Source: Rhizobacter sp.
GTDB taxonomy: Bacteria > Pseudomonadota > Gammaproteobacteria > Burkholderiales > Burkholderiaceae_C
Direction: 5' to 3'
Assembly: GCA_019635355.1 (NCBI GenBank)
Contig: JAHBZQ010000001.1
Location: forward strand, 4,650,001 to 4,714,000
DNA length: 64,000 bases
The notes beneath the pieces are model-generated. The model was not told the origin of the DNA and did no database searches. It saw only the letters and a program-made list of their open reading frames with translations. Shown here one piece after another: positions 8,243 to 17,130 of the stretch. Positions within the stretch are counted from its first letter, which is position 1. Each line of letters begins with the position of its first letter. A program made the translations under genes and the position numbers.

Positions 8243-9211
8243 ATGCAAGATCAGGCACCTCATCGCCTGCCTTGCTCGTTGGTCTTCGTGGCGGGGCCGC
8301 TTCGCTCCGGGTCGACCTTGCTGACCTTGATGCTGGACAGGCATTCGTCGCTCAAGAATCCCGGGGAGTTCGACTTCCTCTTCGATGCCTTCGGCGTCGA
8401 TGGTGGTCTGGCGCAAGCCCAGGCGATGAGTTCCGAGGAGCTCGACGACTTCTTCAGCGACCATCGCGGCTTCCTGTGCTCACCTTACAAGCTCGGCCCT
8501 GCCGCGCCGGTGCCCGATCGGCTGCATGAACTGGTGAGCCGCTACGCGCAGGGCGTGCCGTGTCTCGCGCTGTCGATCCACCGCAACTTCGTCAGTGCGC
8601 ACGAGATCTTCCCGCAGGCCCGTTTCATCCATCTGCTGCGAGACGCACGCGATTGCGCCAAGTCGGCCGTCGCAGCGTCTTTCTCCGGCAACGTCTACCA
8701 CGGGCTCGAACCCTGGATGAACTCGGAGGAAAGCTGGGATCGCCTGCTGCCTCGCCTCAAGCCCGAGCAGTACATCGAGGTTCGTTACGAAGAGCTGGTG
8801 TCGGAGCCGAAGAAGGTGCTGACGCAGATCTGCGAATTCCTCGGCCTCGAATTCGAGCCGCAGATGATGGACCTGAGCGGCACCACCTACGAGCCACCGT
8901 CTCCCCGCTTCGCCAACCAGTGGCGCCGCAGCATGGCCCCGCGCGACGTGAAACTCATCGAAGCGCGCGTCGGCCCGATGATGGCAGCGCGTGGCTACGA
9001 CCTGGTGCACCCCTCGCAGCCCCGTTTGAGCCTCTGGACGCTCCTCTCGCTCAAGGTGCAGAACACCGTGGAGCGCCACCGTGTTGGCCTGCGCACCTAT
9101 GGCGTCGGCAACTGGATGCAAGACGTCGTCGCCCGTCACCTCGGCCTGCGCAGCGTGGTACGCGCTGCCCGCCTGAGGATGTTCCCCATCAAGGCCAAGA
9201 CGCTCAAGTGA
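8243..9211 (+). CDS. PAPS-dependent sulfotransferase
   Basis: A 322-residue sulfotransferase that should move a sulfuryl group from PAPS to a sugar hydroxyl or other acceptor. The 5'-phosphosulfate loop appears as AGPLRSGSTLLTLMLD (about residues 17-32). The 3'-phosphate site appears as RFIHLLRDARDCAKS. Both agree with the Sulfotransfer_3 type family. It is convergent with cysNC and close to cysD and cysQ, which make PAPS and remove PAP, so the neighbourhood supplies its cosubstrate. The ATG at 8243 sits closest to the domain; in-frame starts at 8195 and TTG 8132 would add an unconserved leader. Sulfation of the exopolysaccharide is inferred from context. Confidence 0.88.
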   Translation: MQDQAPHRLPCSLVFVAGPLRSGSTLLTLMLDRHSSLKNPGEFDFLFDAFGVDGGLAQAQAMSSEELDDFFSDHRGFLCSPYKLGPAAPVPDRLHELVSRYAQGVPCLALSIHRNFVSAHEIFPQARFIHLLRDARDCAKSAVAASFSGNVYHGLEPWMNSEESWDRLLPRLKPEQYIEVRYEELVSEPKKVLTQICEFLGLEFEPQMMDLSGTTYEPPSPRFANQWRRSMAPRDVKLIEARVGPMMAARGYDLVHPSQPRLSLWTLLSLKVQNTVERHRVGLRTYGVGNWMQDVVARHLGLRSVVRAARLRMFPIKAKTLK

Positions 9212-9215
9212 AGCG

Positions 9216-9235
9216 GGCGGCGCCGCAGCGCCGCC
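9216..9235. terminator. GC stem-loop between convergent genes
   Basis: GGCGGCGC and GCGCCGCC form a perfect 8-bp stem with a CGCA loop, 4 bp after the sulfotransferase stop and 35 bp from the cysNC stop. It lacks a T-tract, so it may be a weak bidirectional terminator or a 3'-end stabiliser. Confidence 0.4.
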
Positions 9236-9270
9236 AATCGTGGATCGCTCGCCGCGCGAGCCTCGCGCCT

Positions 9271-11187
9271 TCAGTCGAGCAGGCCCATCTCCCGCAGTTT
9301 CGAGATCACCTGGTCGGCCGCCTGCTCGGCCGTCTGATGCTCGGTGTTCACGCGGATCTCCGGTGACTCGGGCGGCTCGTAGGGCGAATCGACCCCGGTG
9401 AAGTTGCGCAGCTCGCCGCGCCGCGCCTTGCGGTAGAGGCCCTTCACATCGCGAGCCTCGGCCACGTCGAGTGGCGTGTCGACGTGTACCTCGATGAACT
9501 CGCCCTGCTCGAAGAGGCCTCGCGCCATGGCCCGTTCGGCGCGGAAGGGCGAAATGAAAGCGGTAAGCACGATCACGCCCGCATCGACGAAGAGGTGCGC
9601 CACCTCGGCCACGCGGCGGATGTTCTCCACGCGGTCGGCATCGGTGAAGCCGAGGTCCTTGTTGAGGCCGTGGCGCAGGTTGTCGCCATCGAGCAGGTAG
9701 GTGTGCCGACCCGACGCGTGCAGCTTCTTGTCGACGATGTTGGCGATGGTCGATTTGCCCGCGCCGGAAAGGCCGGTGAACCAGAGCACCGTCGGCCGCT
9801 GGCCCATGCTGCGCGCGCGTGCGGCCTTGTCCAGGTCGACCGGCTGGAGGTGCACGTTGTGCGCGCGGCGCAGCGCGAAGTGCAGCATGCCGGCGCCGAC
9901 CGTGTTGTTGGTCATCCGGTTGATGAGGATGAAGGCGCCGGTGTCGCGGTTGTCCTTGTAGGGGTCGAAGGCGATCGGGCGGTCGAGCGCGATGTTGCAC
10001 ACGCCGATCTCGTTGAGCTCCAGCTTCTTGGCGGCCAGGTGCTCCATCGTGTTGACGTTGATCTTGTACTTGGGCTCGGTGATGGTGGCGCTCAGCGTGC
10101 GCGTGCCGATCTTGAGCAGGTAGGGGCGGCCGGGCAGCATGGCCTCCTCCGACATCCACACGAGTGTGGTCTCGAACTGGTCGGCCACTTCGGCCGGGCT
10201 GGTGGCGATGGAGATCATGTCGCCGCGCGAGACGTCGACCTCGTCGGTGAGGGTGAGCGTGATGGCCTGGCCGGCCACGGCCATCGGCAGGTCGCCCGCG
10301 GCGGTGACGATGCGGGCCACGCGGCTCTCGCGCCCCGAGGGTTGAACGCGGACACGATCGCCGGGCTTGATCGTCCCGCTGGCCACGGTGCCGCAGAAGC
10401 CGCGGAAGTCGAGGTGGGGCCGGTTGACCCACTGCACCGGCAGGCGGAAGGCGCTGCTCTGTTGCTGTCCGTCACCACCATTCGGGCCGACGCTCACCGT
10501 CTCCAGGTAGCCCATCAGCGTGGAGCCGTGGTACCAGGGCATGCGGGCGCTGTGTTCGATGATGTTGTCGCCGCGCAGCGCCGACATCGGGATCGCGGTG
10601 ATGTCTTCCAGGCCGAACTGCGAAGCGAAGTTGCGGTATTCCTCGACGATGCTGCGGAAGGTCTTCTCCGAGTAGTCGATGAGGTCCATCTTGTTGATGG
10701 CCAGCACCACCTTGCGAATGCCCATCAGCGAGACGAGGTAGCTGTGGCGGCGCGTCTGCGTGAGCAAGCCGCGGCGCGCATCGACCAGGATCACCGCCAC
10801 GTCGGCGGTCGACGCGCCGGTGATCATGTTGCGGGTGTATTGCTCGTGGCCGGGGGTGTCGGCCACGATGAACTTGCGCCGGTCGGTCGAGAAGAAGCGG
10901 TAGGCGACGTCGATGGTGATGCCTTGCTCGCGCTCGGCCGCCAGGCCGTCGACGAGCAGCGCGAAGTCGATCTCGCCGCCCTGCGTGCCCCATTTTTTGG
11001 AGTCGGCTTCGATGGCTGCGAGCTGGTCGTCGAACAGCATCTTCGACTCGTACAGCAGCCGGCCGATGAGTGTGCTCTTGCCGTCGTCGACGCTGCCGCA
11101 GGTGATGAAGCGCAAGAGGCTCTTGTGCTCGTGCTTGCGCAGGTACTGGTCGATGTCGGTGGCGATGAGGTCTGAAACGTGGGCCAT
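9271..11187 (-). CDS. cysNC: bifunctional sulfate adenylyltransferase subunit 1 / APS kinase
   Basis: A 638-residue fusion like NodQ/CysNC. Residues 1 to about 440 form the GTPase subunit that drives ATP sulfurylase: G1 GSVDDGKST (31-39), DTPGHE and NKMD are all intact. The C-terminal part is APS kinase, with P-loop GLSGAGKST (about 470-478), LLDGDNLRHGLN and FISPFRAER. It converts sulfate to APS with CysD and then to PAPS. The stop of cysD lies 12 bp upstream, so the two are one operon. A dedicated PAPS source next to a sulfotransferase suggests decoration of glycans rather than cysteine synthesis alone, although no PAPS or APS reductase is visible here to exclude the latter elsewhere. Confidence 0.95.
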   Translation of the reverse strand: MAHVSDLIATDIDQYLRKHEHKSLLRFITCGSVDDGKSTLIGRLLYESKMLFDDQLAAIEADSKKWGTQGGEIDFALLVDGLAAEREQGITIDVAYRFFSTDRRKFIVADTPGHEQYTRNMITGASTADVAVILVDARRGLLTQTRRHSYLVSLMGIRKVVLAINKMDLIDYSEKTFRSIVEEYRNFASQFGLEDITAIPMSALRGDNIIEHSARMPWYHGSTLMGYLETVSVGPNGGDGQQQSSAFRLPVQWVNRPHLDFRGFCGTVASGTIKPGDRVRVQPSGRESRVARIVTAAGDLPMAVAGQAITLTLTDEVDVSRGDMISIATSPAEVADQFETTLVWMSEEAMLPGRPYLLKIGTRTLSATITEPKYKINVNTMEHLAAKKLELNEIGVCNIALDRPIAFDPYKDNRDTGAFILINRMTNNTVGAGMLHFALRRAHNVHLQPVDLDKAARARSMGQRPTVLWFTGLSGAGKSTIANIVDKKLHASGRHTYLLDGDNLRHGLNKDLGFTDADRVENIRRVAEVAHLFVDAGVIVLTAFISPFRAERAMARGLFEQGEFIEVHVDTPLDVAEARDVKGLYRKARRGELRNFTGVDSPYEPPESPEIRVNTEHQTAEQAADQVISKLREMGLLD

Positions 11188-11199
11188 GTCGTGATCCTC

Positions 11200-12975
11200 T
11201 TAGAAGTAGCCTTCTTGTTTTTTCTTTTCCATCGACGCCGACGCATCGTGGTCGATCATGCGGCCTTGCCGCTCCGAGGTGCGGGTGAGGAGCATCTCCT
11301 GGATGATCTCGGGCAGCGTCTGCGCGTTCGACTCCACCGCGCCGGTGAGCGGGTAGCAGCCCAGCGTGCGGAAGCGCACGTGGCGCATCTGCGGCGTCTC
11401 GCCGGGCTTGAGCGGCATGCGGTCGTCGTCGACCATGATCAGCGTGCCGTCGCGCTCCACCACCGGCCGCGCCGCGGAGAAGTAGAGCGGCACGATGGGG
11501 ATGTTCTCCAGGTAGATGTATTGCCAGACGTCGAGCTCGGTCCAATTGGAGATCGGAAACACGCGCATCGATTCGCCCTTGTGCATGCGCGCGTTGTAGA
11601 GGTTCCAGAGTTCGGGGCGCTGGTTCTTCGGGTCCCAGCGGTGCTGTGCCGAACGGAAGGAGAAGATGCGCTCCTTGGCGCGCGATTTCTCTTCGTCGCG
11701 CCGTGCGCCACCGAAGGCGGCGTCGAACTTGTACAGGTCGAGCGCCTGCTTCAGGCCCTGCGTTTTCCACAGGTCGGTGTGGATCTGAGAGCCGTGCATG
11801 AAGGGGTTGATGCCGAGCGCCACGGCTTCGGGGTTCTGGTGCACGATGAGCTTCATGTCGAGCTCCTTCGCCATGCGCTCGCGCATCGCGTACATCTCGC
11901 GGAATTTCCACGTCGTGTCGACGTGCAGCAGCGGAAAGGGCGGCGGCGCGGGGTAGAAGGCCTTGCGCGCGAGGTGCAGCATCACCGAGCTGTCCTTGCC
12001 GATGGAGTACAGCATCACCGGGTTCTCGCACTCGGCCACCACCTCGCGCAGGATGTGGATGCTCTCGGCCTCGAGGCGTTGCAGGTGGGTCAGCTTCTGG
12101 TTCATGGCGGCAAAGGCCTCGGGAAGAGGCGCAGACACGTTGACGGGGGCGCGGGGCTGCACGGTGGCGGGCGCGGGTTGTGGGTTCGAGAAGGCGACAG
12201 GGCCCGCGGTGGGCGCGGCACTCGGCACCTGCGGGTCGGGCCCGATGGGGCACGGCCATGCTCCCTCGGGCCAGCTTGCCTGTGGCAGCGCTGGCGCGTG
12301 CAATGCGATGCACAGCGGCACGTCGAGTGCTTCCGAGAGCTGCGCGAGAAAGCGCGACAGGAGCGCGGTGTCGGCAGCGTCGGGTACGACCCGCCAGGCG
12401 ATGCGGCCCTTGAGCGTCTGGGCGCGAAGCAGGGTGCCCTCGCTGCCGGGCGCGGCGGACACACAACACCACGCCACCTGTGCGCCACGCGAGCGGGCTG
12501 TCTTGACGAGATCCGGCAGGCGCGTGTTCCACCACTGCACGCCGGTCTCGCTCGTGCTCGCCACCTTGCGCCACGGCGCGAGTGCGAGGCCCCAGCGCAC
12601 GAGGTAGCGCGCGAGGGTGCGTTCCTCGATGGCCACGCCGAACTGCTGCTGTACCCACTGTGCGGTAGTTGACAAAGTCCACACGCCGCCGCCGGTACCT
12701 ACCGTTTCAGGGGCTTGTAGCAGTGCCGCGTGCGTCGCATGCTCCTGCGCGGCATCCAGCACCCGGCCCACGCCGAGCTTGCGGCCACGGCCTTCGAGGG
12801 GGACGGCATCCCAGCCGCCCGCGAGATAGGCCTTGTGCGCGGCGATCACGGTGGGCGCGCTGAGGCCGGTCTCGCGGCGGATGTCGGGCAACGACTTGCC
12901 GGCCACCCGCAGTTCCACCGCCCGTTTGCGACGGGCGTTCCACTGCTGGAGGTTGGCAACGGTCTCGGAATTCAT
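11200..12975 (-). CDS. cysD: CysD with N-terminal transposase-like DNA-binding extension
   Basis: A 591-residue protein with an unexpected layout. Residues 291-591 are a complete sulfate adenylyltransferase small subunit (301 residues, as in E. coli), with the PP-loop YSIGKDSSVMLHL, GARRDEEKSRAKERIFSFR and the usual EGYF end. Residues 1 to about 135 resemble the N-terminus of IS630-type transposases: an HTH (ELRVAGKSLPDIRRETGLS), the G-rich turn, and a second winged-helix segment (VWTLSTTAQWVQQQFGV to RYLVRWGLAL). Residues about 140-235 may be a decayed DDE region without the acidic residues. A Pro/Ala linker (about 236-290) joins the parts. No stop separates them, but the internal ATG at 12105 could also give a normal CysD. 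Confidence 0.88.
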   Translation of the reverse strand: MNSETVANLQQWNARRKRAVELRVAGKSLPDIRRETGLSAPTVIAAHKAYLAGGWDAVPLEGRGRKLGVGRVLDAAQEHATHAALLQAPETVGTGGGVWTLSTTAQWVQQQFGVAIEERTLARYLVRWGLALAPWRKVASTSETGVQWWNTRLPDLVKTARSRGAQVAWCCVSAAPGSEGTLLRAQTLKGRIAWRVVPDAADTALLSRFLAQLSEALDVPLCIALHAPALPQASWPEGAWPCPIGPDPQVPSAAPTAGPVAFSNPQPAPATVQPRAPVNVSAPLPEAFAAMNQKLTHLQRLEAESIHILREVVAECENPVMLYSIGKDSSVMLHLARKAFYPAPPPFPLLHVDTTWKFREMYAMRERMAKELDMKLIVHQNPEAVALGINPFMHGSQIHTDLWKTQGLKQALDLYKFDAAFGGARRDEEKSRAKERIFSFRSAQHRWDPKNQRPELWNLYNARMHKGESMRVFPISNWTELDVWQYIYLENIPIVPLYFSAARPVVERDGTLIMVDDDRMPLKPGETPQMRHVRFRTLGCYPLTGAVESNAQTLPEIIQEMLLTRTSERQGRMIDHDASASMEKKKQEGYF

Positions 12976-13065
12976 TGCGACGCTTAAAATTTAAAGATTC
13001 AGGGATGGATGCATGAAAGACTTCGTGCACCTTATTCGAATAACTTACTACTACAAAGGAAATTT

Positions 13066-13851
13066 GTGACCCTCCCCCTCAATTCAGCGGCCCCGTCGGC
13101 CGGCGCCCTGCTCGACGCCATCGTGAAGATCGCCCGCGACGCCGGTGACGTGATCCTCGCGGTGTACGCCACCGACTTCAGCACCCGTGGGAAGGCCGAT
13201 GCCTCGCCGGTGACCGAGGCCGACGAACGTGCCGAGGTGGTCATCACCGCCGCCCTCGCCGCGCTCACGCCCGACATTCCCATCGTGGCGGAAGAGGCCG
13301 TGTCGGCTGGCAAGATCCCGCAGGTGGGCAATCGCTTCTGGCTGGTCGACCCGCTCGACGGCACCAAGGAGTTCATCAACCGCAACGGTGAGTTCACCGT
13401 CAACATCGCGCTCATCGAAGACGGCAAGCCGACGCTGGGCGTGGTGCTGGCGCCTGCGCTCAAGCGCCTGTTCGCCGGGCGCGCCGGTGCCGGGGCCTAC
13501 GTGGAAGACGACCAGGGCCGCCGCGAGATCCGATGCCGCGCGGTGCCGGCCGAAGGCCTGACCGTCGTGGCCAGCCGTTCGCATGGCGACGCGGCGGCGC
13601 TTGACCAGTTCCTGGCGGGTCGCAAGGTGGCCGCGCTGGCCAATGCCGGCTCGTCGCTCAAGCTGTGCCTGGTCGCCGCCGGCGAGGCCGACCTGTACCC
13701 GCGCCTGGGGCGCACGATGGAGTGGGACATCGCGGCTGGCCACGCCGTCCTGGCCGCGGCGGGTGGCAAGGTGGAAACGCTGGCCGGCGAGGCGCTGCGC
13801 TACGGCAAGCCCGGTTTCGACAACCCGCACTTCGTGGCGAGCGCCGCCTGA
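13066..13851 (+). CDS. cysQ: 3'(2'),5'-bisphosphate nucleotidase
   Basis: A 261-residue inositol-monophosphatase-fold enzyme that hydrolyses PAP (the product of sulfotransfer) to AMP. The metal-site signatures are visible: EADER, PIVAEE, WLVDPLDGTKEFINRNGEFTV and the C-terminal GRTMEWDIAAGHAVL. The GTG at 13066 was chosen because AAAGGAA lies 5-10 bp upstream; the longer in-frame start adds an unrelated leader. It diverges from cysD across an AT-rich 90-bp gap. With cysNC, cysD and the sulfotransferase it completes a PAPS-use and PAP-removal cycle. Confidence 0.95.
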   Translation: MTLPLNSAAPSAGALLDAIVKIARDAGDVILAVYATDFSTRGKADASPVTEADERAEVVITAALAALTPDIPIVAEEAVSAGKIPQVGNRFWLVDPLDGTKEFINRNGEFTVNIALIEDGKPTLGVVLAPALKRLFAGRAGAGAYVEDDQGRREIRCRAVPAEGLTVVASRSHGDAAALDQFLAGRKVAALANAGSSLKLCLVAAGEADLYPRLGRTMEWDIAAGHAVLAAAGGKVETLAGEALRYGKPGFDNPHFVASAA

Positions 13852-13873
13852 GGCCAGCGGCGCTGCGGGGGCG

Positions 13874-15274
13874 TCAGTGCACCGCGGCGCCCAGGCACTC
13901 GGTGCACAGCACCTCGGCCAGGGCCTTGGCGTGGCGGCGCAGCTCGGGCACCGCGGTGCACTCCCAGTACTGCGCCCGAAGGAACGGGCCGAGGTAGCGC
14001 AGCACCGGAGACGGCCGGCCCTTGGCGTCGAGCAAGGCGTAGTGGTCGCCGGTGGCAAGGCCCAGGCCGAGGCTGTCGGGCGTGGCCTGGCCGCAGGCCA
14101 GCAGGGACTGCATCAGCGGCTCGCGCGCGCGTTTCAGGTCGGTGCTCGGGCCGGTGCAGTTGATCACGTGGGCCACCCGCAGCGAGGCCGCGAGGTATGC
14201 GCCGCGTGGGCGGTAGATGGCCGTGAGACCACCGGCCGCGCCGCTCTGCAAGGACTGCAGCCGCCCGGCGCGCACCTGCAAGCGGCCGCTCTTGAGCAGG
14301 GCCTGCAGGCGATCGTTGAGCGGCGGCGCGAGGCGATGGCGGTGCACGTCCCAGTAGGCCTGCACGTGCCGCAGGAACTGCGCGCGCTGGCGCTGATCGA
14401 GGCGCTGCCACAGGTCGGGCGTGGCGTTGCGCAATGACGCGAGCGTTTCCCGCCAGTCGATGCCCTGACCGGCGAGCGTGTCGCACTGCGTGCGGATCAT
14501 CCGCAGCCAGTGCTTGAGGTCGGGCGGGCCGGCCAGCAGCTCGTCGGGGAGGGTGATGCCGATGGGCGGTGCGCCGCCCGTGCGGTGCGGCTGCGGCAGC
14601 AGGCCGCGGCGCGAGAGGGCGATCATGGGGCCCTTGTGGCCGCGTGCTTCGAGGGCGAGTGCGATGTCGACCATCGTGAGGCCGGTGCCCAGCAGCAGCA
14701 CGGGCTCGTCATGCCCGATGCGGGCCAGCGCGTCGGCACGCCAGGGGTCGCGCACGTAGCGGGTGCTGGCCAGCACGGTGTTGTCGTCGAGCCGCGGGTC
14801 GGCGGGCGCGAAGTGGCCGAGCGCGAGCACGGTGCGGTCGGCCTCCAGCGAGGCGCCCTGGCCGAAGTGCAGCACGGTGCCGTGATCGGTGAGTTCGAGC
14901 GATTCGACGTGCTCGCAGCGGTGTTCGAAACGCTCCGGCTCGGACAGTTGTGCGTGCGCCTGCTGCAGCGTCCACTCGAGGTAGTCGCCGTAGAGTTCGC
15001 GGCGCACGAAGGTGCCGCCTTGCACGCCCGGCTCCTGCGACTGCGCGTACCGCAGGAAGTGGCCTTCGTCGTCTTCGAACGCGCTCATGCGCGCGGCGGG
15101 CACGTTGAGCACGTGGTCGGCGCTGCGCGTGCCGTAGGCCACGCCGCGGGCCAGCAGGCCCGAGCGGTTGATCAGCACGATCTTGAGGTCGGCTTCGACG
15201 GCGCGGCGCATGAGGTGCACGGCGGTGAGCGTGCCGCTCAGTCCTCCGCCGACGATGGCAATGGTGTGGGTCAT
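13874..15274 (-). CDS. FAD/NAD(P)-binding protein (COG4529-like)
   Basis: A 466-residue flavoprotein-like protein. The N-terminus IAIVGGGLSGTLTAVHLM is a Rossmann GxGxxG dinucleotide site, and a second one appears as PVLLLGTGLTMVDIALALEARG. The general pattern, including ARGVAYGTRSADHVLNVPAARMS, matches the uncharacterised FAD-NAD(P)-binding family of YdhS/COG4529. The substrate is unknown. It is the last gene of the long minus-strand EPS operon, 64 bp after the pyruvyl transferase, with AAGAAAGGA as ribosome site. A role in glycan modification is possible from position only. Confidence 0.75.
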   Translation of the reverse strand: MTHTIAIVGGGLSGTLTAVHLMRRAVEADLKIVLINRSGLLARGVAYGTRSADHVLNVPAARMSAFEDDEGHFLRYAQSQEPGVQGGTFVRRELYGDYLEWTLQQAHAQLSEPERFEHRCEHVESLELTDHGTVLHFGQGASLEADRTVLALGHFAPADPRLDDNTVLASTRYVRDPWRADALARIGHDEPVLLLGTGLTMVDIALALEARGHKGPMIALSRRGLLPQPHRTGGAPPIGITLPDELLAGPPDLKHWLRMIRTQCDTLAGQGIDWRETLASLRNATPDLWQRLDQRQRAQFLRHVQAYWDVHRHRLAPPLNDRLQALLKSGRLQVRAGRLQSLQSGAAGGLTAIYRPRGAYLAASLRVAHVINCTGPSTDLKRAREPLMQSLLACGQATPDSLGLGLATGDHYALLDAKGRPSPVLRYLGPFLRAQYWECTAVPELRRHAKALAEVLCTECLGAAVH

Positions 15275-15338
15275 GCGGTCCTTTCTTGCGTGCGGGTCAT
15301 CTCAAGCAAGCCACGGACCACGTTCTTCACTGCCGCGC

Positions 15339-16454
15339 TCAGCGCGTGAGGAACTGCCTCAAGGCGTTGAGCGATTTCGTCTTGAGCTCGTCGAGCCGTG
15401 CGTGCTGCGGCGATTGCATCGCCACCTCGGCCACCGCCACCAGATCGCCGGGCTTCAGGCGAAGGTCGGGGAAGTCGTAGCCGTAGAAGCCGGTGGTCTG
15501 CTGGTCGGGCGGCGCGTGCGGCAGGGTGGCCTTCAGGCAGTCCACCGTTTCCGAGAAGCCGAGCAGCTTGGGGTGATAGGCGATGCACACGATGGGCACG
15601 CGCTGGGCATAGGCCATCACGCAACCGTGCAGGCGCATCGAGGTGGTGAGGATGGAGCGTGCGAGCAGCGAGCACACCTCGCGTGGCTCGAGCGCCTCTT
15701 GCACGTCGACGACCTGCACGTCGGGGTGGTGCTCGGCGAGCTTGGCGGCGATGCGCTTGTGCTCGACGCGGTCGTCGTCGTGCAGCGAAGACATCGGCAC
15801 GAACACGATCGCGGCATCGAGCTTGCGCGCGAGTGCCGCCAGATCGTTGGTGATCCATTGCGTCCAGCCGGCGTCTTCGCTCCAGCGCGGGGCCAGCACC
15901 ACCGAGATGTAGCGCGAGGGCAGGGCGAGCTTCGACAGCAGGGGCGTGTCGTGCTGCGGCTTCATCCACAGCACGAGGTCGCCGATGGTTTCGGTCTTGA
16001 CCCAGGGGGCGATCTTGTTGAGCGAGCGTTCCGAGAGCTTGTCTCGCGTGTAGACGGTGCCCAGGCCCATCAGCGAGCGCAGCAGCCGCAGACGCGCCCT
16101 CAACCCGTAGCGCACACCGGGTTCGACCGACGAGCCGAGCACCGCGGCCTGGCCCTTTGCCGCGGAGCGCAGCAGCGGCCGCGCGCGGTAGAGCACAGCA
16201 CCCGGGTTCGGCTCGATCACGCCACCGCCGCACACCAGCATCGGCAGGCCTGCGAGCGCCTTGCGGCGCTGGGTGTCCTGCGGGCCCATGTAGACGATGG
16301 AGTCGAGGGTGCCGGAGCGAAAGCGCGACACAACCGACAGGCGGTGCTTCAGCCCCAGCTCCTGCAGCATGTCTTCGATGGCCAGCGGCACGGCTTCGTC
16401 GCCCGCGTTGCCGAAGCCGAACGATCCGCAGACCGCGATCTGGTCAGATTTCAT
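15339..16454 (-). CDS. polysaccharide pyruvyl transferase family protein
   Basis: A 371-residue protein of the CsaB/WcaK family, which transfers a pyruvate ketal from phosphoenolpyruvate to sugars. Visible features are the N-terminal VCGSFGFGNAGDEAVPLAIEDML, the glycine-rich MLVCGGGVIEPN, and the C-terminal SMRLHGCVMAYAQRVPIVCIAYHPK with the family's conserved R-x-H segment. ATG 16454 was chosen; a GTG two codons upstream is also possible. It lies between the methyltransferase and the FAD protein in the EPS operon. Pyruvylation would add negative charge to the polymer, in line with sulfation. Confidence 0.88.
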   Translation of the reverse strand: MKSDQIAVCGSFGFGNAGDEAVPLAIEDMLQELGLKHRLSVVSRFRSGTLDSIVYMGPQDTQRRKALAGLPMLVCGGGVIEPNPGAVLYRARPLLRSAAKGQAAVLGSSVEPGVRYGLRARLRLLRSLMGLGTVYTRDKLSERSLNKIAPWVKTETIGDLVLWMKPQHDTPLLSKLALPSRYISVVLAPRWSEDAGWTQWITNDLAALARKLDAAIVFVPMSSLHDDDRVEHKRIAAKLAEHHPDVQVVDVQEALEPREVCSLLARSILTTSMRLHGCVMAYAQRVPIVCIAYHPKLLGFSETVDCLKATLPHAPPDQQTTGFYGYDFPDLRLKPGDLVAVAEVAMQSPQHARLDELKTKSLNALRQFLTR

Positions 16455-16478
16455 GAGCACGAACGTGAACCCGGGGTG

Positions 16479-17090
16479 TCAGGAGGTGGCGCGCTTGACG
16501 AAGCGGTGGATGACCTGGTTTTCCCAGTCGAGGGACTCCGCGGCCTTGAACCCGGCTTCTTCAAACACGCGCAGGAACTCGGCCGCGGTGTAGTCGTTGA
16601 CCCACCCGCCGGCGCGGCGGCCGGTGGTGTTCTTCTCAAGCACGGCATAGGAAGCAATGATCTCGGTCGTGCGCGGGGCGAGGTGCCGCAGGAACGAGGG
16701 CACGTCGTTGACGTACTCGAGCACGCCGCTGAACACGACAACGTCGTGCGTCGGGAAGTCGGGCAGGGGCCGCGCGTTCAGGTCGCACACGATGGTGCCG
16801 GGGCCACGGTCCACCAGGTCGCTCGGCGTGTAGCGCGCGGGCTGCTTGAGCATCTTGGCGAGCACCATACGGCCGGCACCGAATTCGAGCACGGCCTTGT
16901 GCGCCGGGATCATGTCGGCGATCTTCTGCGTGCGTGCGTCCCACAGCGGGCTCAGGTTGTCGACCTCGCGCCAGCGGCGGTAGTCCGACTTGCCGGTCTG
17001 CTTGAGGATGCGGGCGGTCAGGTCGGCGAGCACCCTCTTGGCGGTGCTGCTCACCCGGTACTTGATCGAACGGGGTTTGGTGTAGTTCAA
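16479..17090 (-). CDS. class I SAM-dependent methyltransferase
   Basis: A 203-residue putative methyltransferase. AVLEFGAGRMVLAKML is the SAM-binding motif I, followed by an acidic turn and VVVFSGVLEYVNDVPSFL, which corresponds to motif IV. It lacks an obvious large substrate domain, as in small sugar O-methyltransferases. The start is TTG at 17090, supported by a strong GGAGG ribosome site 7 bp upstream. It sits between the flippase and the pyruvyl transferase, so methylation of the EPS repeat is a reasonable inference. Confidence 0.8.
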   Translation of the reverse strand: MNYTKPRSIKYRVSSTAKRVLADLTARILKQTGKSDYRRWREVDNLSPLWDARTQKIADMIPAHKAVLEFGAGRMVLAKMLKQPARYTPSDLVDRGPGTIVCDLNARPLPDFPTHDVVVFSGVLEYVNDVPSFLRHLAPRTTEIIASYAVLEKNTTGRRAGGWVNDYTAAEFLRVFEEAGFKAAESLDWENQVIHRFVKRATS

Positions 17091-17130
17091 GTCGTCCTCC
17101 TCACTCTGAAAACGGTATGTTCGCGATGCG

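Noticed and set aside
11200..12975. Intact IS630-type insertion sequence
   Set aside because: Only the N-terminal DNA-binding part is recognisable, DDE acids are missing, and no terminal inverted repeats or target duplications were seen.
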